NCBI RefSeq assembly: GCF_008329585.1
Contig: NZ_NPKP01000005.1
Span: 1-64,000, forward strand
DNA from: Mycolicibacterium sp. P9-22
GTDB taxonomy: Bacteria; Actinomycetota; Actinomycetes; Mycobacteriales; Mycobacteriaceae
Direction: 5' to 3'
Length of the DNA stretch: 64,000 nucleotides
The notes beneath the pieces are model-generated. The model saw only the letters and a program-made list of their open reading frames with translations, ran no database searches and was not told the origin of the DNA. Made by a program: the position numbers and the translations under genes. Positions 32,118 through 40,870 of this stretch are shown one piece after another. Positions within the stretch are counted from its first letter, which is position 1. Each line of letters starts with the position of its first letter.

Positions 32118-33341
32118 GTGGACAGCCAGACGCAGGACGAGAACGACCTACTGGCGGACTTGGGCGACTCGTTCAACCTGCTCCGCGACCCGTACCCGTT
32201 CTTCGCCGCGCACCGCGCCCGACACGGCGTCTTCGTCGGCAGTGTCATGGACTGGTCCAAGACACCCGACGAATTCCGGCCCAAGAACCAGTACGCCGCC
32301 GTGTCCTACGACGCTGTCAACACGATCTTCCGGGACAGCAAATCGTTCAATTCCAAGATCTACGATGACACCATCGGATTGTTCATCGGCCCGTCGATCC
32401 TGGCGATGGAGGGGTCGCTGCACCGCGCGCACCGCAATCTCGTCACCACCGCCTTCAAGGCGAAGTCGCTGAAGCGGTGGGAGCCGGAGATCGTCCGTCC
32501 CATCTGTGAACAGCTCATCGACGAGTTCATCGACACCGGACGCGCGGACCTGGTCCGCGACTTCACCTTCGAGTTCCCGACCCGGGTGATCTCCAAGCTG
32601 CTGGGTCTGCCGGAAGAAGACCTCGCGTGGTTCCGCGCGCGGGCAGTCGAGCTGATCAGCTATCACGTCAAGTACAAGCGTGCCTTCGAAGCGTCTGCGG
32701 CGCTGAAGGATTACTTCGTCAACCAGATCGACCTGCGCCGCTCCTCCCCCACCGACGACATCATCGGTGACCTGGTGACCGCCGAGGTGGAGGGCGAGAA
32801 GCTCAGCGACGAGGAGATCTACTCGTTCCTGCGCTTACTGCTGCCCGCCGGACTGGAGACCACCTTCCGGTCCTCGGGCAATCTGCTCCATCTGCTGTTG
32901 ACCCATCCCGATCAATTCGCTGCGGTACAGGCCGATCATGAACTCCTCGGCCAGGCGATCGAGGAAGGCCTGCGGTACGAGACACCGCTGACCACCGTGC
33001 AACGATCGGCCAGCGTGGCCACCGAACTCGACGGGGTCGAGCTGCCCGCGGGGGCGGTCATCGATGTGTGCATCGGCGCCGCCAACCGCGACGAGGCCCG
33101 CTGGGAACGGGCCGAGGAATTCGACATCTTCCGTAAACGGATGCCGCACATCACCTTCGCGGCCGGTGAGCACACCTGCCTCGGTCTGCACCTGGCCCGG
33201 ATGGAGACGAGAGTCGCCATCGAATGCCTGCTCAACCGGGTCACCGATATCGAACTCGACACCAGCGCAGATCCGCACATCTTCGGTCAGCCGTTCCGCT
33301 CGCCCACCGCTGTGCCGGTGACCTTCAAGCCCATCACCTAA
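32118..33341 (+). CDS. Cytochrome P450
   Basis: This is a 407-residue P450. GTG 32118 has AGGCAGGT seven bases upstream; another GTG at 32094 is possible. The I-helix motif is AGLETT, with glutamate where aspartate is more common, the ExxR lies in EEGLRYE, and the haem loop is FAAGEHTCLG. The conserved FNSKIYDDTIGLFIGPSILAM in two parts resembles P450s co-encoded with other terpenoid or alicyclic catabolic genes. It is co-transcribed with the next TetR gene. Confidence 0.92.
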   Translation: MDSQTQDENDLLADLGDSFNLLRDPYPFFAAHRARHGVFVGSVMDWSKTPDEFRPKNQYAAVSYDAVNTIFRDSKSFNSKIYDDTIGLFIGPSILAMEGSLHRAHRNLVTTAFKAKSLKRWEPEIVRPICEQLIDEFIDTGRADLVRDFTFEFPTRVISKLLGLPEEDLAWFRARAVELISYHVKYKRAFEASAALKDYFVNQIDLRRSSPTDDIIGDLVTAEVEGEKLSDEEIYSFLRLLLPAGLETTFRSSGNLLHLLLTHPDQFAAVQADHELLGQAIEEGLRYETPLTTVQRSASVATELDGVELPAGAVIDVCIGAANRDEARWERAEEFDIFRKRMPHITFAAGEHTCLGLHLARMETRVAIECLLNRVTDIELDTSADPHIFGQPFRSPTAVPVTFKPIT

Positions 33342-33342
33342 C

Positions 33343-34038
33343 ATGGTCAAACGTCACCCGGGCGAGCGAAGGCAACGTCGTGAGCGCGGGTCCATAAGTG
33401 TCGAGGAGATCCTGTCGGGCGCCTTCGACGTCGCGGCCGACGTGTCGATCGACAATCTGAGCATGCCGCAACTGGCCAAGCATCTCGATGTCGGTGTCAC
33501 CAGCATCTACTGGTACTTCCGCCGCAAGGATGACCTTCTCGACGCGATGACCAACCGGGCGCTGGACGAGTACGACTTCACGGCGCCGAGCATCGATGCG
33601 GACAACTGGCGGGAGTCGCTGGCGCACCATGCGCGGATCATGCGAAAGACATTCCGCGCCAATCCGATTCTGTGCGATCTCATCCTGATCCGCGGATCTT
33701 ACGGGCGAGCGGCCGTGCAGGGCGCCATCCAGAAGCTGGAACCGCCGGTGGCAGCGCTGGTGCGCGCCGGGCTGACCTCCGAGCAGGCGTTCGACACCTA
33801 TTCGGCGATCGCCACCCATGTGCGTGGCACGGTCATCATGGAACGCCTGCAGGACAAGATGCCCGGTATCGCACCGCGTCAGGACGGCGAGCGCAATCTC
33901 ATCGACCCCGCCGCCACCCCGTTCATCGCCGAAGCCACCGGCCGCGGGCACCGGATGGGCGTGGCCGATGACATCAACTTCGAGTACGTGCTGGAATGCA
34001 TCCTCGACCATGCCGAGGCGCTCGCCCATCAGCCCTGA
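33343..34038 (+). CDS. TetR regulator, candidate island repressor 1
   Basis: This is a 231-residue TetR protein that follows the P450 with no gap and no clear ribosome site. It starts with a basic tail (RRQRRERGSIS) and has the HTH NLSMPQLAKHLDVGVTSIYWYFRRKDDLLDAM. It is paralogous to the TetR at 47302: the helix VGVTSIYWYFR is identical and the ligand domains are similar. It lies next to island operator 3 and is a prime candidate for binding the nine 19-bp sites. Its 3' end overlaps the convergent aldehyde dehydrogenase by 10 bp. Confidence 0.9.
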   Translation: MVKRHPGERRQRRERGSISVEEILSGAFDVAADVSIDNLSMPQLAKHLDVGVTSIYWYFRRKDDLLDAMTNRALDEYDFTAPSIDADNWRESLAHHARIMRKTFRANPILCDLILIRGSYGRAAVQGAIQKLEPPVAALVRAGLTSEQAFDTYSAIATHVRGTVIMERLQDKMPGIAPRQDGERNLIDPAATPFIAEATGRGHRMGVADDINFEYVLECILDHAEALAHQP

Positions 34039-35564
34039 CGGGGCAGGCGCCAACCGATGGTCTTGGTCTCGGTGTATTGGGTGAATCCCTCGATGCCGCA
34101 CTGCCGCCCGACGCCGCTGTTCTTGAATCCTCCGAATGGTGCGTCGGCGCCGTAGTACATGCCGCCGTTGACACCGATGGCCCCGGTGCGGATCCGCCGG
34201 GCGACACCCATGGCGCGTTCGGCGGACTTCGACAACACGGCGCCGGCCAGCCCGAAGGCGCTGTCGTTGGCGATGCGTACCGCCTCATCGTCATCGTCGA
34301 ACGGGATGAGCACCAGCACCGGCCCGAACACCTCGTCCTGGGCGATGGACGAGGCCGGGTCTGCCCCCAGGATCACCGTCGGTGCCACGAAATGCCCGTT
34401 GGCCAGGTGCTCGGGCAGCCCGTCGGGCACGCCGCCACCGACGACGATTTCCGCGCCGTCGCGGCGAGCGCCCTCGATGGCGTCGAGCACACGCTGCTTC
34501 TGGGCCGCACTGATCAGCGGCCCCACCAAGGTGGTCGGCAGCGCCGGATCACCCACCGGCACCCCACCGAACGCCATTGTCACATTGGCGACGGACTCGT
34601 CGAAGAGGCTGCGGTGCACCAGCATCCGGGTGTTGGCCGCGCAGGCCTGTCCGGCGTGCACGCACGCTCCGATGGCGCCGGGGATGATGTGGGCGGGGTT
34701 GGCATCGTCGAGCACGATCATCGCGGATTTGCCGCCCAGTTCCAGGAAGGTGCGCTTCATGGTGTCGGCACCGACCCGCATCAGGTGCCTGCCCACCGCG
34801 GTCGACCCGGTGAACGACACCATGTCGACGCGGGGGTCGGTGCCGAGCAGTCCGGCCACCTCGTTGGATGGGGTGGGGACCACGTTGATCACCCCGGCTG
34901 GGATGTCGGTGTGCTCGGCGATCAGGCGTCCGAGTCGGGTGGCGTTCCATGGGGTGTTGGGATCGGGCTTGAGCACCACGGTGTTTCCGGCCGCCAGCGC
35001 CGGGCCGAGCTTGTTGAGGATGACCTCGATCGGGAAGTTGGACGGCGTGATGGCCGCGACGACGCCGACGGCCTCCTTGACCACGGTGCGCGCGTTGCGT
35101 TCACCGAACAGTCCGCCGCCGTCGAGTCGCCGTTCCCATTCGAACTCGTCGATCAGCCGGGCCGGATAGCGCAGCGCGTCGGCCAGCGGCCAGTCGAGTT
35201 GGGCATTCTGCGTTGTCATGGCCGGGCATCCGACCTCCGCGATCAGTTCCTCACGCAACTCTTCGGTTTCGGCTTCGATGGCCTCCTGCAATTGGAGAAG
35301 GGCACGTTGCCGCAGCGCGCGGTTGGTCGACCAGTCGGTGTGATCGAACGCGCGCCGGGCGGCGCCGATGGCACGGGCCATGTCTTCGTGGCCGGCTGCC
35401 GCAGTGCTGCCGAGCAGTAATCCTGTTGCCGGGCTGAGGTTGTCGAACTCGGCACCGGAGGCCGCAGCAGTCAGTTCGCCGTCGATGAGCATGCGCGTCT
35501 CGGCCCGGCTTGCGGCACGGTGCCCGATCTCCACGCTCGACGTATCCGCCGCCACGTCACCCAC
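34029..35564 (-). CDS. Aldehyde dehydrogenase family protein
   Basis: This is a 511-residue ALDH from GTG 35564 with GGAGG eight bases upstream. Motifs are TPSNFPIEVILNKLGPAL, KPDPNTPW, catalytic glutamate in LELGGKSAM and catalytic cysteine in HAGQACAANTRM. C-terminal PFGGFKNSGVGRQCGIEGF is typical of NAD(P)-dependent ALDHs. It is a single-gene unit divergent from the DUF35-thiolase operon under island operator 4. A second ALDH at 30553 suggests two aldehyde steps or two substrates. Confidence 0.9.
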   Translation of the reverse strand: MGDVAADTSSVEIGHRAASRAETRMLIDGELTAAASGAEFDNLSPATGLLLGSTAAAGHEDMARAIGAARRAFDHTDWSTNRALRQRALLQLQEAIEAETEELREELIAEVGCPAMTTQNAQLDWPLADALRYPARLIDEFEWERRLDGGGLFGERNARTVVKEAVGVVAAITPSNFPIEVILNKLGPALAAGNTVVLKPDPNTPWNATRLGRLIAEHTDIPAGVINVVPTPSNEVAGLLGTDPRVDMVSFTGSTAVGRHLMRVGADTMKRTFLELGGKSAMIVLDDANPAHIIPGAIGACVHAGQACAANTRMLVHRSLFDESVANVTMAFGGVPVGDPALPTTLVGPLISAAQKQRVLDAIEGARRDGAEIVVGGGVPDGLPEHLANGHFVAPTVILGADPASSIAQDEVFGPVLVLIPFDDDDEAVRIANDSAFGLAGAVLSKSAERAMGVARRIRTGAIGVNGGMYYGADAPFGGFKNSGVGRQCGIEGFTQYTETKTIGWRLPRQG

Positions 35565-35623
35565 CAGAAGACCTCCGACCGCCGCACCCGATGCCGCCCC
35601 TCGGGGGCGCCCACCAGATACAC

Positions 35624-35642
35624 TACTGTAAGAGCTACCGTT
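35624..35642. promoter_or_regulatory. Island operator 4 (TACTGTA-N5-TACCGTT)
   Basis: TACTGTAAGAGCTACCGTT in the 111-bp divergent gap between the aldehyde dehydrogenase and the DUF35-thiolase operon, 33 bp before the DUF35 start. Confidence 0.72.
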
Positions 35643-35675
35643 GGCACATCCGGATCGTAGCTTGAGGAGAATGAG

Positions 35676-36098
35676 ATGCAGAAAGCGCTGGCGACAGAGA
35701 TTTCGACGTGGCCCGACGACACGCCCGCGCTGATCGGTAGCCGCTGCGGCTCGTGCCGCGCGACGACGTTCCCGGTGCAGCGGCGCTGCCCCGGCTGCAG
35801 CAGTGCCGCGATGAGCCCGGAGAATCTGCCCCGGCGCGGCACCCTGGTCGCCTGGACCACCCAGGGATTCCCGCCGGGTCCGCCGTACAAGGGCCCCACC
35901 GGCAAGGATTTCGTGCCGTTCGGCGTGGGGCTCGTGCAGCTCGGCGATGTGCTCCGGGTCGAGGGTCGGCTCACCGAAAGCGACCCGGCCAAGCTGACAT
36001 TCGGCATGGAGGTCGAGCTGACCATGATTCCGTTAGCGACGGACGCCGAGGGTGACGAGTTGATCACCTTCGCCTTCGCACCTGTTGAGGGAGCCTGA
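35676..36098 (+). CDS. DUF35 (zinc ribbon plus OB-fold) acyl-CoA-associated protein
   Basis: This is a 140-residue protein from ATG 35676 with GAGGAG seven bases upstream. Two CxxC pairs (CGSC, CPGC at residues about 24-27 and 38-41) form the rubredoxin-like zinc ribbon, followed by the OB-fold with PFGVGLVQLGDVLRVEGRL. DUF35 proteins pair with thiolase-fold or hydratase partners; in steroid degradation the DUF35 part of ChsH2 forms a retro-aldolase with Ltp2. The stop codon overlaps the start of the next thiolase-like gene (TGATG). Confidence 0.87.
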   Translation: MQKALATEISTWPDDTPALIGSRCGSCRATTFPVQRRCPGCSSAAMSPENLPRRGTLVAWTTQGFPPGPPYKGPTGKDFVPFGVGLVQLGDVLRVEGRLTESDPAKLTFGMEVELTMIPLATDAEGDELITFAFAPVEGA

Positions 36099-37243
36099 TG
36101 TACGACGTTGCGATCATCGGTGTCGGCCTGCACCCGTTCGGCCGGTTCGACGGCAAATCGGCTCTTGCGATGGGCGTGGACGCCATCTTCGCCGCCGTCG
36201 ACGACGCCGGCGTGGAATGGAAGGACATCGGAGCCGCCACCGGGGGCAGCTGGACCGTCGCCAACCCCGACGCCATCGTGGGCATGGTCGGGCTGTCCGG
36301 CATCCCCTTCACCAACGTCTTCAACGCATGTGCGACGGCGGCCAGCGCCGCCAAGGTGTGTGCGGACGGTATCCGCCTCGGCGACTACGACATCGGGATC
36401 GCCGTCGGGCTGGACAAGCACCCGCGCGGCGCGTTCACCGAAGATCCGGGCCTGGTCGGCATGCCGGCGTGGTACGCCGAGAACGGCCAGTACTTGACCA
36501 CGCAGTTCTTCGGCATGAAGGCCAACCGGTATCTGCACGACCACAACATCTCGGCGCGCACGCTGGCCAAGGTCGCCAACAAGAATCTGCGCAACGGCGC
36601 CCTGAACCCGAATGCATTCCGGCGCAAACCCATCGCCGAGGGCGACATCCTGAACTCGACGATGCTGAATTACCCGCTGACCCAGTACATGTTCTGTGCC
36701 CCCGACGAGGGCGCGGCCGCGGTGGTGATGTGCCGGGCCGATCTCGCTCACAAGTACACCGCCAAGCCGGTGTATCTGCGGGCCGTCGAGGTCCGCACGC
36801 GCAGGTACGGGGCCTACGAGGTGAATACCACCTGCGCACCCGTCATCGAGGATGTCGCCCCGACGGTCTATGCCGCCCGGGCCGCCTTCGAAAAGGCCGG
36901 TGTGGCACCCGAGGACGTCGACGTGGTGCAACTGCAGGACACCGATGCCGGCGCCGAGATCATCCACATGGCCGAATGCGGATTCTGCGCCGACGGTGAC
37001 CAGGAGAAGCTGCTGGCCGACGGCGCCACCGAGATCGGCGGCTCCCTGCCGGTGAACACCGACGGCGGACTGATCGCCAACGGCGAACCCATCGGCGCCT
37101 CCGGTCTGCGCCAGATCCACGAGCTGGTGCGCCAGTTGCGCGGCGAGGCCGGTGACCGCCAGGTTCCCGGCGAACCCAAGGTCGGCTTCGCCCAACTGTA
37201 CGGCGCGCCCGGAACCGCCGGCGCCACCATCCTGACCCGTTGA
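36098..37243 (+). CDS. Thiolase-fold lipid-transfer protein (Ltp-like)
   Basis: This is a 381-residue thiolase-superfamily protein of the SCP-x/lipid-transfer type. The nucleophile region reads FNACATAASAAKV and the C-terminal region QLYGAPGTAGATI, where classical thiolases have CAGGGQG. Late motifs NTDGGLIANGEPIGASGLRQ in two parts are typical of Ltp proteins. With the adjoining DUF35 protein it could be a retro-aldolase that releases a short acyl-CoA from a side chain, or a thiolase. It is followed by an amidohydrolase gene in the same direction. Confidence 0.87.
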   Translation: MYDVAIIGVGLHPFGRFDGKSALAMGVDAIFAAVDDAGVEWKDIGAATGGSWTVANPDAIVGMVGLSGIPFTNVFNACATAASAAKVCADGIRLGDYDIGIAVGLDKHPRGAFTEDPGLVGMPAWYAENGQYLTTQFFGMKANRYLHDHNISARTLAKVANKNLRNGALNPNAFRRKPIAEGDILNSTMLNYPLTQYMFCAPDEGAAAVVMCRADLAHKYTAKPVYLRAVEVRTRRYGAYEVNTTCAPVIEDVAPTVYAARAAFEKAGVAPEDVDVVQLQDTDAGAEIIHMAECGFCADGDQEKLLADGATEIGGSLPVNTDGGLIANGEPIGASGLRQIHELVRQLRGEAGDRQVPGEPKVGFAQLYGAPGTAGATILTR

Positions 37244-37251
37244 CGTTCACC

Positions 37252-37311
37252 GCGAGCAGACGTGAATGGCCATGGAATCACTCCATTTGAGGGTCATTTG
37301 CGTCTTCTCGC
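37252..37311. repeat. Imperfect intergenic inverted repeat, family C
   Basis: GCGAGCAGACGTGAATG (37252-37268) against CATTTGCGTCTTCTCGC (37295-37311): 14 of 17 positions pair. A small hairpin (ATGGA/TCCAT) lies inside. It separates the thiolase-like and amidohydrolase genes, which run in the same direction, and may act as a partial terminator or mRNA-processing signal. Confidence 0.5.
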
Positions 37312-37330
37312 CGGATAGGGAGACACCATC

Positions 37331-38563
37331 ATGACCGAGCAGTTCCGGGACGCACCGATCTTCGACGCCGACCAGCACATGTACGAGACGGCCGATGCCC
37401 TGACCAAGTTCCTGCCCGAGAAGTACAGCCGCGCGGTGCAGTACGCGCAGTTCGGCAGGCAGACCAGGATCGTGATCAACAACCGGGTCACCGATTTCAT
37501 CCCGAACCCGACGTTCGAGCGGGTCGCCGCGCCGGGCGCGCACGAGAAGTTCTTCGCCGGCGAGAACACCGAGGGCCTGACACTGCGCGAGATGCAGGGC
37601 AAGGCCATCGAGGCACCCGAAGCCACCCGCAACCCGGAAGCGCGCGTCGCGGAATTGGACCGCCAGGGCGTCACCGAGGCCCTGAACTACCCGACCCTGG
37701 GCAGCCTGGTGGAGCATTCTAGCGCCGACGATCCCGCGCTGACGCTGGCCATCGTGCACGCCCTCAACGAGTGGATCCTGCACCACTGGTCCTTCAACCA
37801 CCAGAACCGGGTGTTCACCACCCCGATCATCAACCTGTCCGAGGTGGACGCCGCCCAGCGGGAACTGGCCTGGCTGCTGGACAACGGCGCCAAGGTCGCC
37901 CTGATCAAGCCGGGCCCGGTCAACGGCCTGCACGGCTGGCGCTCCCCCGCGCTCCCGGAGTTCGACCCGTTCTGGCGCGACGTGGAGTCCGCCGGCCTGC
38001 CCATCGTGCTCCACGCGAGCTACCCGCCGCTCGACGATTACGTCGGCAAGTGGGAACCGCCGTCCACCCAAAACTTCATGACACAGAGCGCCTTCCGGTG
38101 GATGGTGCTGGGACACCGCGAGATCGCCGACATGATCACCGCGCTGATCTGCCACGGCACCTTCACCCGGTTCCCGAAGCTGCGGGTGGCCAGCGTGGAG
38201 AACGGCAGCGGTTGGATCTACCCGCTGTTCCACGACTTCGAGGATCTGCAGAAGAAGATGCCGCAGAACTTCCCCGAGCATCCGCACGATGTGTTCCGCC
38301 GCAACATCTGGGTCAGCCCGTTCTGGGAGGGCTGCGTCTCCGATGTGGTCAACACCGTCGGCTGGGACAAGGTGCTCTTCGGGTCGGACTACCCGCACCC
38401 CGAGGGACTCACCGAGCCCAAGGGCTTCTGGAAGTACGCCGAGGGCATGGACGTCCGCCGCACCTACGACTTCATGGGTGACAACGCCCGCCGCTTCATG
38501 GGCCTGCCCATTGCCAACCCAGACCCCGCGGCCGTCAAGCCGCCGGTGCTGGCCGGCGCCTGA
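37331..38563 (+). CDS. Amidohydrolase family protein (ACMSD-like)
   Basis: This is a 410-residue TIM-barrel metal-dependent hydrolase or decarboxylase (amidohydrolase_2). It opens with DADQHMYE, the D-x-D-x-H variant of the metal-binding motif, with VLHAS mid-barrel and GSDYPHPEG carrying the late catalytic aspartate. An AGGGAG site precedes the ATG. Relatives include ACMSD and resorcylate-type decarboxylases, but many actinobacterial members act in ring-cleavage steps of steroid- or terpenoid-like pathways. It is paralogous to the protein at 43322. Confidence 0.85.
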   Translation: MTEQFRDAPIFDADQHMYETADALTKFLPEKYSRAVQYAQFGRQTRIVINNRVTDFIPNPTFERVAAPGAHEKFFAGENTEGLTLREMQGKAIEAPEATRNPEARVAELDRQGVTEALNYPTLGSLVEHSSADDPALTLAIVHALNEWILHHWSFNHQNRVFTTPIINLSEVDAAQRELAWLLDNGAKVALIKPGPVNGLHGWRSPALPEFDPFWRDVESAGLPIVLHASYPPLDDYVGKWEPPSTQNFMTQSAFRWMVLGHREIADMITALICHGTFTRFPKLRVASVENGSGWIYPLFHDFEDLQKKMPQNFPEHPHDVFRRNIWVSPFWEGCVSDVVNTVGWDKVLFGSDYPHPEGLTEPKGFWKYAEGMDVRRTYDFMGDNARRFMGLPIANPDPAAVKPPVLAGA

Positions 38564-38568
38564 CCTCC

Positions 38569-38631
38569 GCCGAAACTGCATTCCGGAAGGCTGCCACTCG
38601 CAGTTCGCCGTCCGGAATACAGTTTCGCCGC
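38569..38631. repeat. Dispersed intergenic palindrome, family A (copy 2)
   Basis: CGAAACTGCATTCCGGA (38571-38587) pairs with TCCGGAATACAGTTTCG (38611-38627) with one mismatch around a 23-bp centre. Arms match those at 4981-5041, and it too lies between convergent genes and abuts the stop codon of the minus-strand one. Confidence 0.78.
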
Positions 38632-39806
38632 TACGACGCCTTCGCCTTGGGCGGTGAGTAGTTGGGCTTACCCAGCCCGAGCACATGCTGGGCGATCATA
38701 TTGCGGAACACCTCGAGGGTCCCGCCGTAGATGCCCACCAGCGGCGCGAAGCGGTACACGTACTCGCTGCGGTCATCGAACCCGCCGTCGGCACCGATCG
38801 GCAGTGCGGCCACCGAACCGGCGACGTCCATCAGGTCCGGTGCGACATCACGCATGGTCTGCGCCAGCGCAACCCGGCCGAAGATGCTCGGCGCGGACAG
38901 CGAGGCCTCGATGCGGGCGATGCTGCGGCCCAGCCGGTATCCGACCGAGGCATCGTCGATGGCGCCCGAGCGCCCCACCACGGCAGCGACGTTGTCGGCG
39001 GCCTCGACCATGAACCCGGCCTGATGCGCCATGATCGCCACATCGGCCAGCCCGTCGTCGGCGGCCGCGACCGCACCGTGCTCGGCGTCCAGCGGTTCAC
39101 GCACCACGGTCCAGCCGCCGTTGACCTCTCCGAGGCGGTACTTGTCGTCGACTCGGACATCGGAGTAGTAGACGATGTTCGTGCGGTCCCCGTCCACGGT
39201 GCGGATACCCTGGATCTCGACCCCGGGCAGATCCAGCGGCACCAGGAACATGGTGAGGCCCTTGTGCTTCGGCGCGTCCGGGTCGGTGTTGGTGATCAGG
39301 AACGTGTACTTGCAGTTGTGCGCGCCGGTGGTGAACATCTTGGAGCCGTTGATGATCCACTGGCCGCCGTCGCGCACCGCACGGGTCTTGCAGGTGGCGA
39401 CATCGGAGCCGCCCTCGGGTTCGGTGTAACCCAGGCACAGCCGCACCGTCCCGTCGAAGACACCGCGGAGCACCTCATCGCGTATCTCGTCGGGAGCGAA
39501 CTTGGCCACCGAGCGCGCCACCATCGAGGTGGTGCCCCAGGTCACCCACGGCACCTCGGCGCGGCGCTTCTCCAGTTCCCAGATGCGCCGCCGCACCCGG
39601 CTGAACCCGCCGTCGGCCTCGGACTTCCATTCCTTCTCCAGATACCCGGCGGCCCCGAGCGCCAGGTGCACGCCCTCGTCGAAGTTGTCACCGGTCTCGC
39701 GGTCGCGGCGGATGACCTCCTCGGTCACCACGCCCGCGAGGAACTCCCGGACCTCGGTCTGAAAAGCCTTATCCTCCACGGACAGTTCCACTCGTGAGAA
39801 ATCCAT
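38631..39806 (-). CDS. Acyl-CoA dehydrogenase (FadE-type)
   Basis: This is a 391-residue acyl-CoA dehydrogenase from ATG 39806, 5 bp after the preceding FadE stop; the longer open frame is shadow. It has LCLGYTEPEGGSDVATCKTRA (FAD and substrate loop), INGSKMFTTGAHNCKY and the C-terminal YGGTLEVFRNMIAQHVLGL. Together with the smaller adjacent FadE it probably forms an alpha2-beta2 heterotetramer like those of steroid side-chain oxidation, introducing a 2,3 double bond in a bulky acyl-CoA. It is the last gene of a six-gene operon. Confidence 0.9.
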   Translation of the reverse strand: MDFSRVELSVEDKAFQTEVREFLAGVVTEEVIRRDRETGDNFDEGVHLALGAAGYLEKEWKSEADGGFSRVRRRIWELEKRRAEVPWVTWGTTSMVARSVAKFAPDEIRDEVLRGVFDGTVRLCLGYTEPEGGSDVATCKTRAVRDGGQWIINGSKMFTTGAHNCKYTFLITNTDPDAPKHKGLTMFLVPLDLPGVEIQGIRTVDGDRTNIVYYSDVRVDDKYRLGEVNGGWTVVREPLDAEHGAVAAADDGLADVAIMAHQAGFMVEAADNVAAVVGRSGAIDDASVGYRLGRSIARIEASLSAPSIFGRVALAQTMRDVAPDLMDVAGSVAALPIGADGGFDDRSEYVYRFAPLVGIYGGTLEVFRNMIAQHVLGLGKPNYSPPKAKAS

Positions 39807-39811
39807 GGTTG

Positions 39812-40870
39812 CTACACCCCTGCCGTTTCGCGAGCCGACACAATCCGCGCGATGTGTACCGCGGTGGCGCCCGGGTCTCCGCCGGCGAGCGCCCAGCCGC
39901 GGGCCCGGACCAGGTAGGCGGTGGCGGCGGCCTCGGCCGACACCCCGAGCCCGCCCTGGACGTGCACGGCCATGGTGGCGGCCTTGGCGGCTTCTTCTGC
40001 CATGAAGACGAATGCCGACGGCGCGAGTTCGGGCCGTTCCTCGGGTTCGTTGTCGAGGAACCAGGCCGCGCGCCGGACCAGGCCACGGCCGCTCTGGACG
40101 ACGATGGCGATATTCGCCAGCGGGTGCGAGATGCCCTGCAGGGTGCCGATCGGCACGCCGAGGGTGTACCGGGACTTGGCGAACTCCGCGGCGATGGTCA
40201 TGGTCTCCTCGACCAGGCCGACCAGCGCGGCCGCCGTCAGCAGCCGCCACTCATCGAGTGCCCGTTGATATTCGGCACGGGCATCGTCGGCGCCGCTGGC
40301 CAGCACCACACGACTGTCGGCGGCCTCCGGGTCCACCCAGGCCATCGGGAGCTTGCCGATATTGTCCACCTTGGCCGACGGGCTCGAGTATCCGAGCTTC
40401 ACGATGTCGTCACCGTCACGGACGATGATCTGTCCGGCGATCGACCCGGCGGGAATCAGCCGCGGGCCGCTGGGGGCCACCTGTTGTGGGTCCAGCGCGA
40501 CCAGTGACGTGCCCGCCACGACGGGGTCGGCGTCATCACCGGCCAGCGCACCCAGTCGGGCCAGCAGCCGCGCGGCCACCACGTGATCGATCCACGGCAC
40601 AGGCGCCAGGTACCGCCCGATCTCCTCGGCAACCAGCGTGAGATCGACCAGCGTCGCACCGTCTCCCCCGACCGATTCGGGCAGGCTCATGGTCGTTGCG
40701 CCCATGCTGCACAACCGTTCCCACAGGCTCTTGTCGAACCCGCCTGCCTCGGCGGCGCGCACGGTCTCGATATCGGAGTGCGTCTTGAAGAACTGTCTGT
40801 ACGCGGCCTGCAGGTCCTTGTGGTCCTCGGTCAGGCTGTAGTCCAGCCTGCGCAGTTCATAGCGGTCCAT
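39812..40870 (-). CDS. Acyl-CoA dehydrogenase (FadE-type, short partner subunit)
   Basis: This is a 352-residue protein from ATG 40870, overlapping the amidohydrolase stop as ATGA. It carries the acyl-CoA dehydrogenase layout (SMGATTMSLPESVGGDG, SRYTLGVPIGTLQGISH, VHVQGGLGVSAEA), but the central substrate loop is shortened and degenerate. Such short members form heterotetramers with a full FadE, here the next gene. Splitting of FAD sites across subunits is known for mycobacterial FadE pairs and is inferred here. Confidence 0.88.
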   Translation of the reverse strand: MDRYELRRLDYSLTEDHKDLQAAYRQFFKTHSDIETVRAAEAGGFDKSLWERLCSMGATTMSLPESVGGDGATLVDLTLVAEEIGRYLAPVPWIDHVVAARLLARLGALAGDDADPVVAGTSLVALDPQQVAPSGPRLIPAGSIAGQIIVRDGDDIVKLGYSSPSAKVDNIGKLPMAWVDPEAADSRVVLASGADDARAEYQRALDEWRLLTAAALVGLVEETMTIAAEFAKSRYTLGVPIGTLQGISHPLANIAIVVQSGRGLVRRAAWFLDNEPEERPELAPSAFVFMAEEAAKAATMAVHVQGGLGVSAEAAATAYLVRARGWALAGGDPGATAVHIARIVSARETAGV

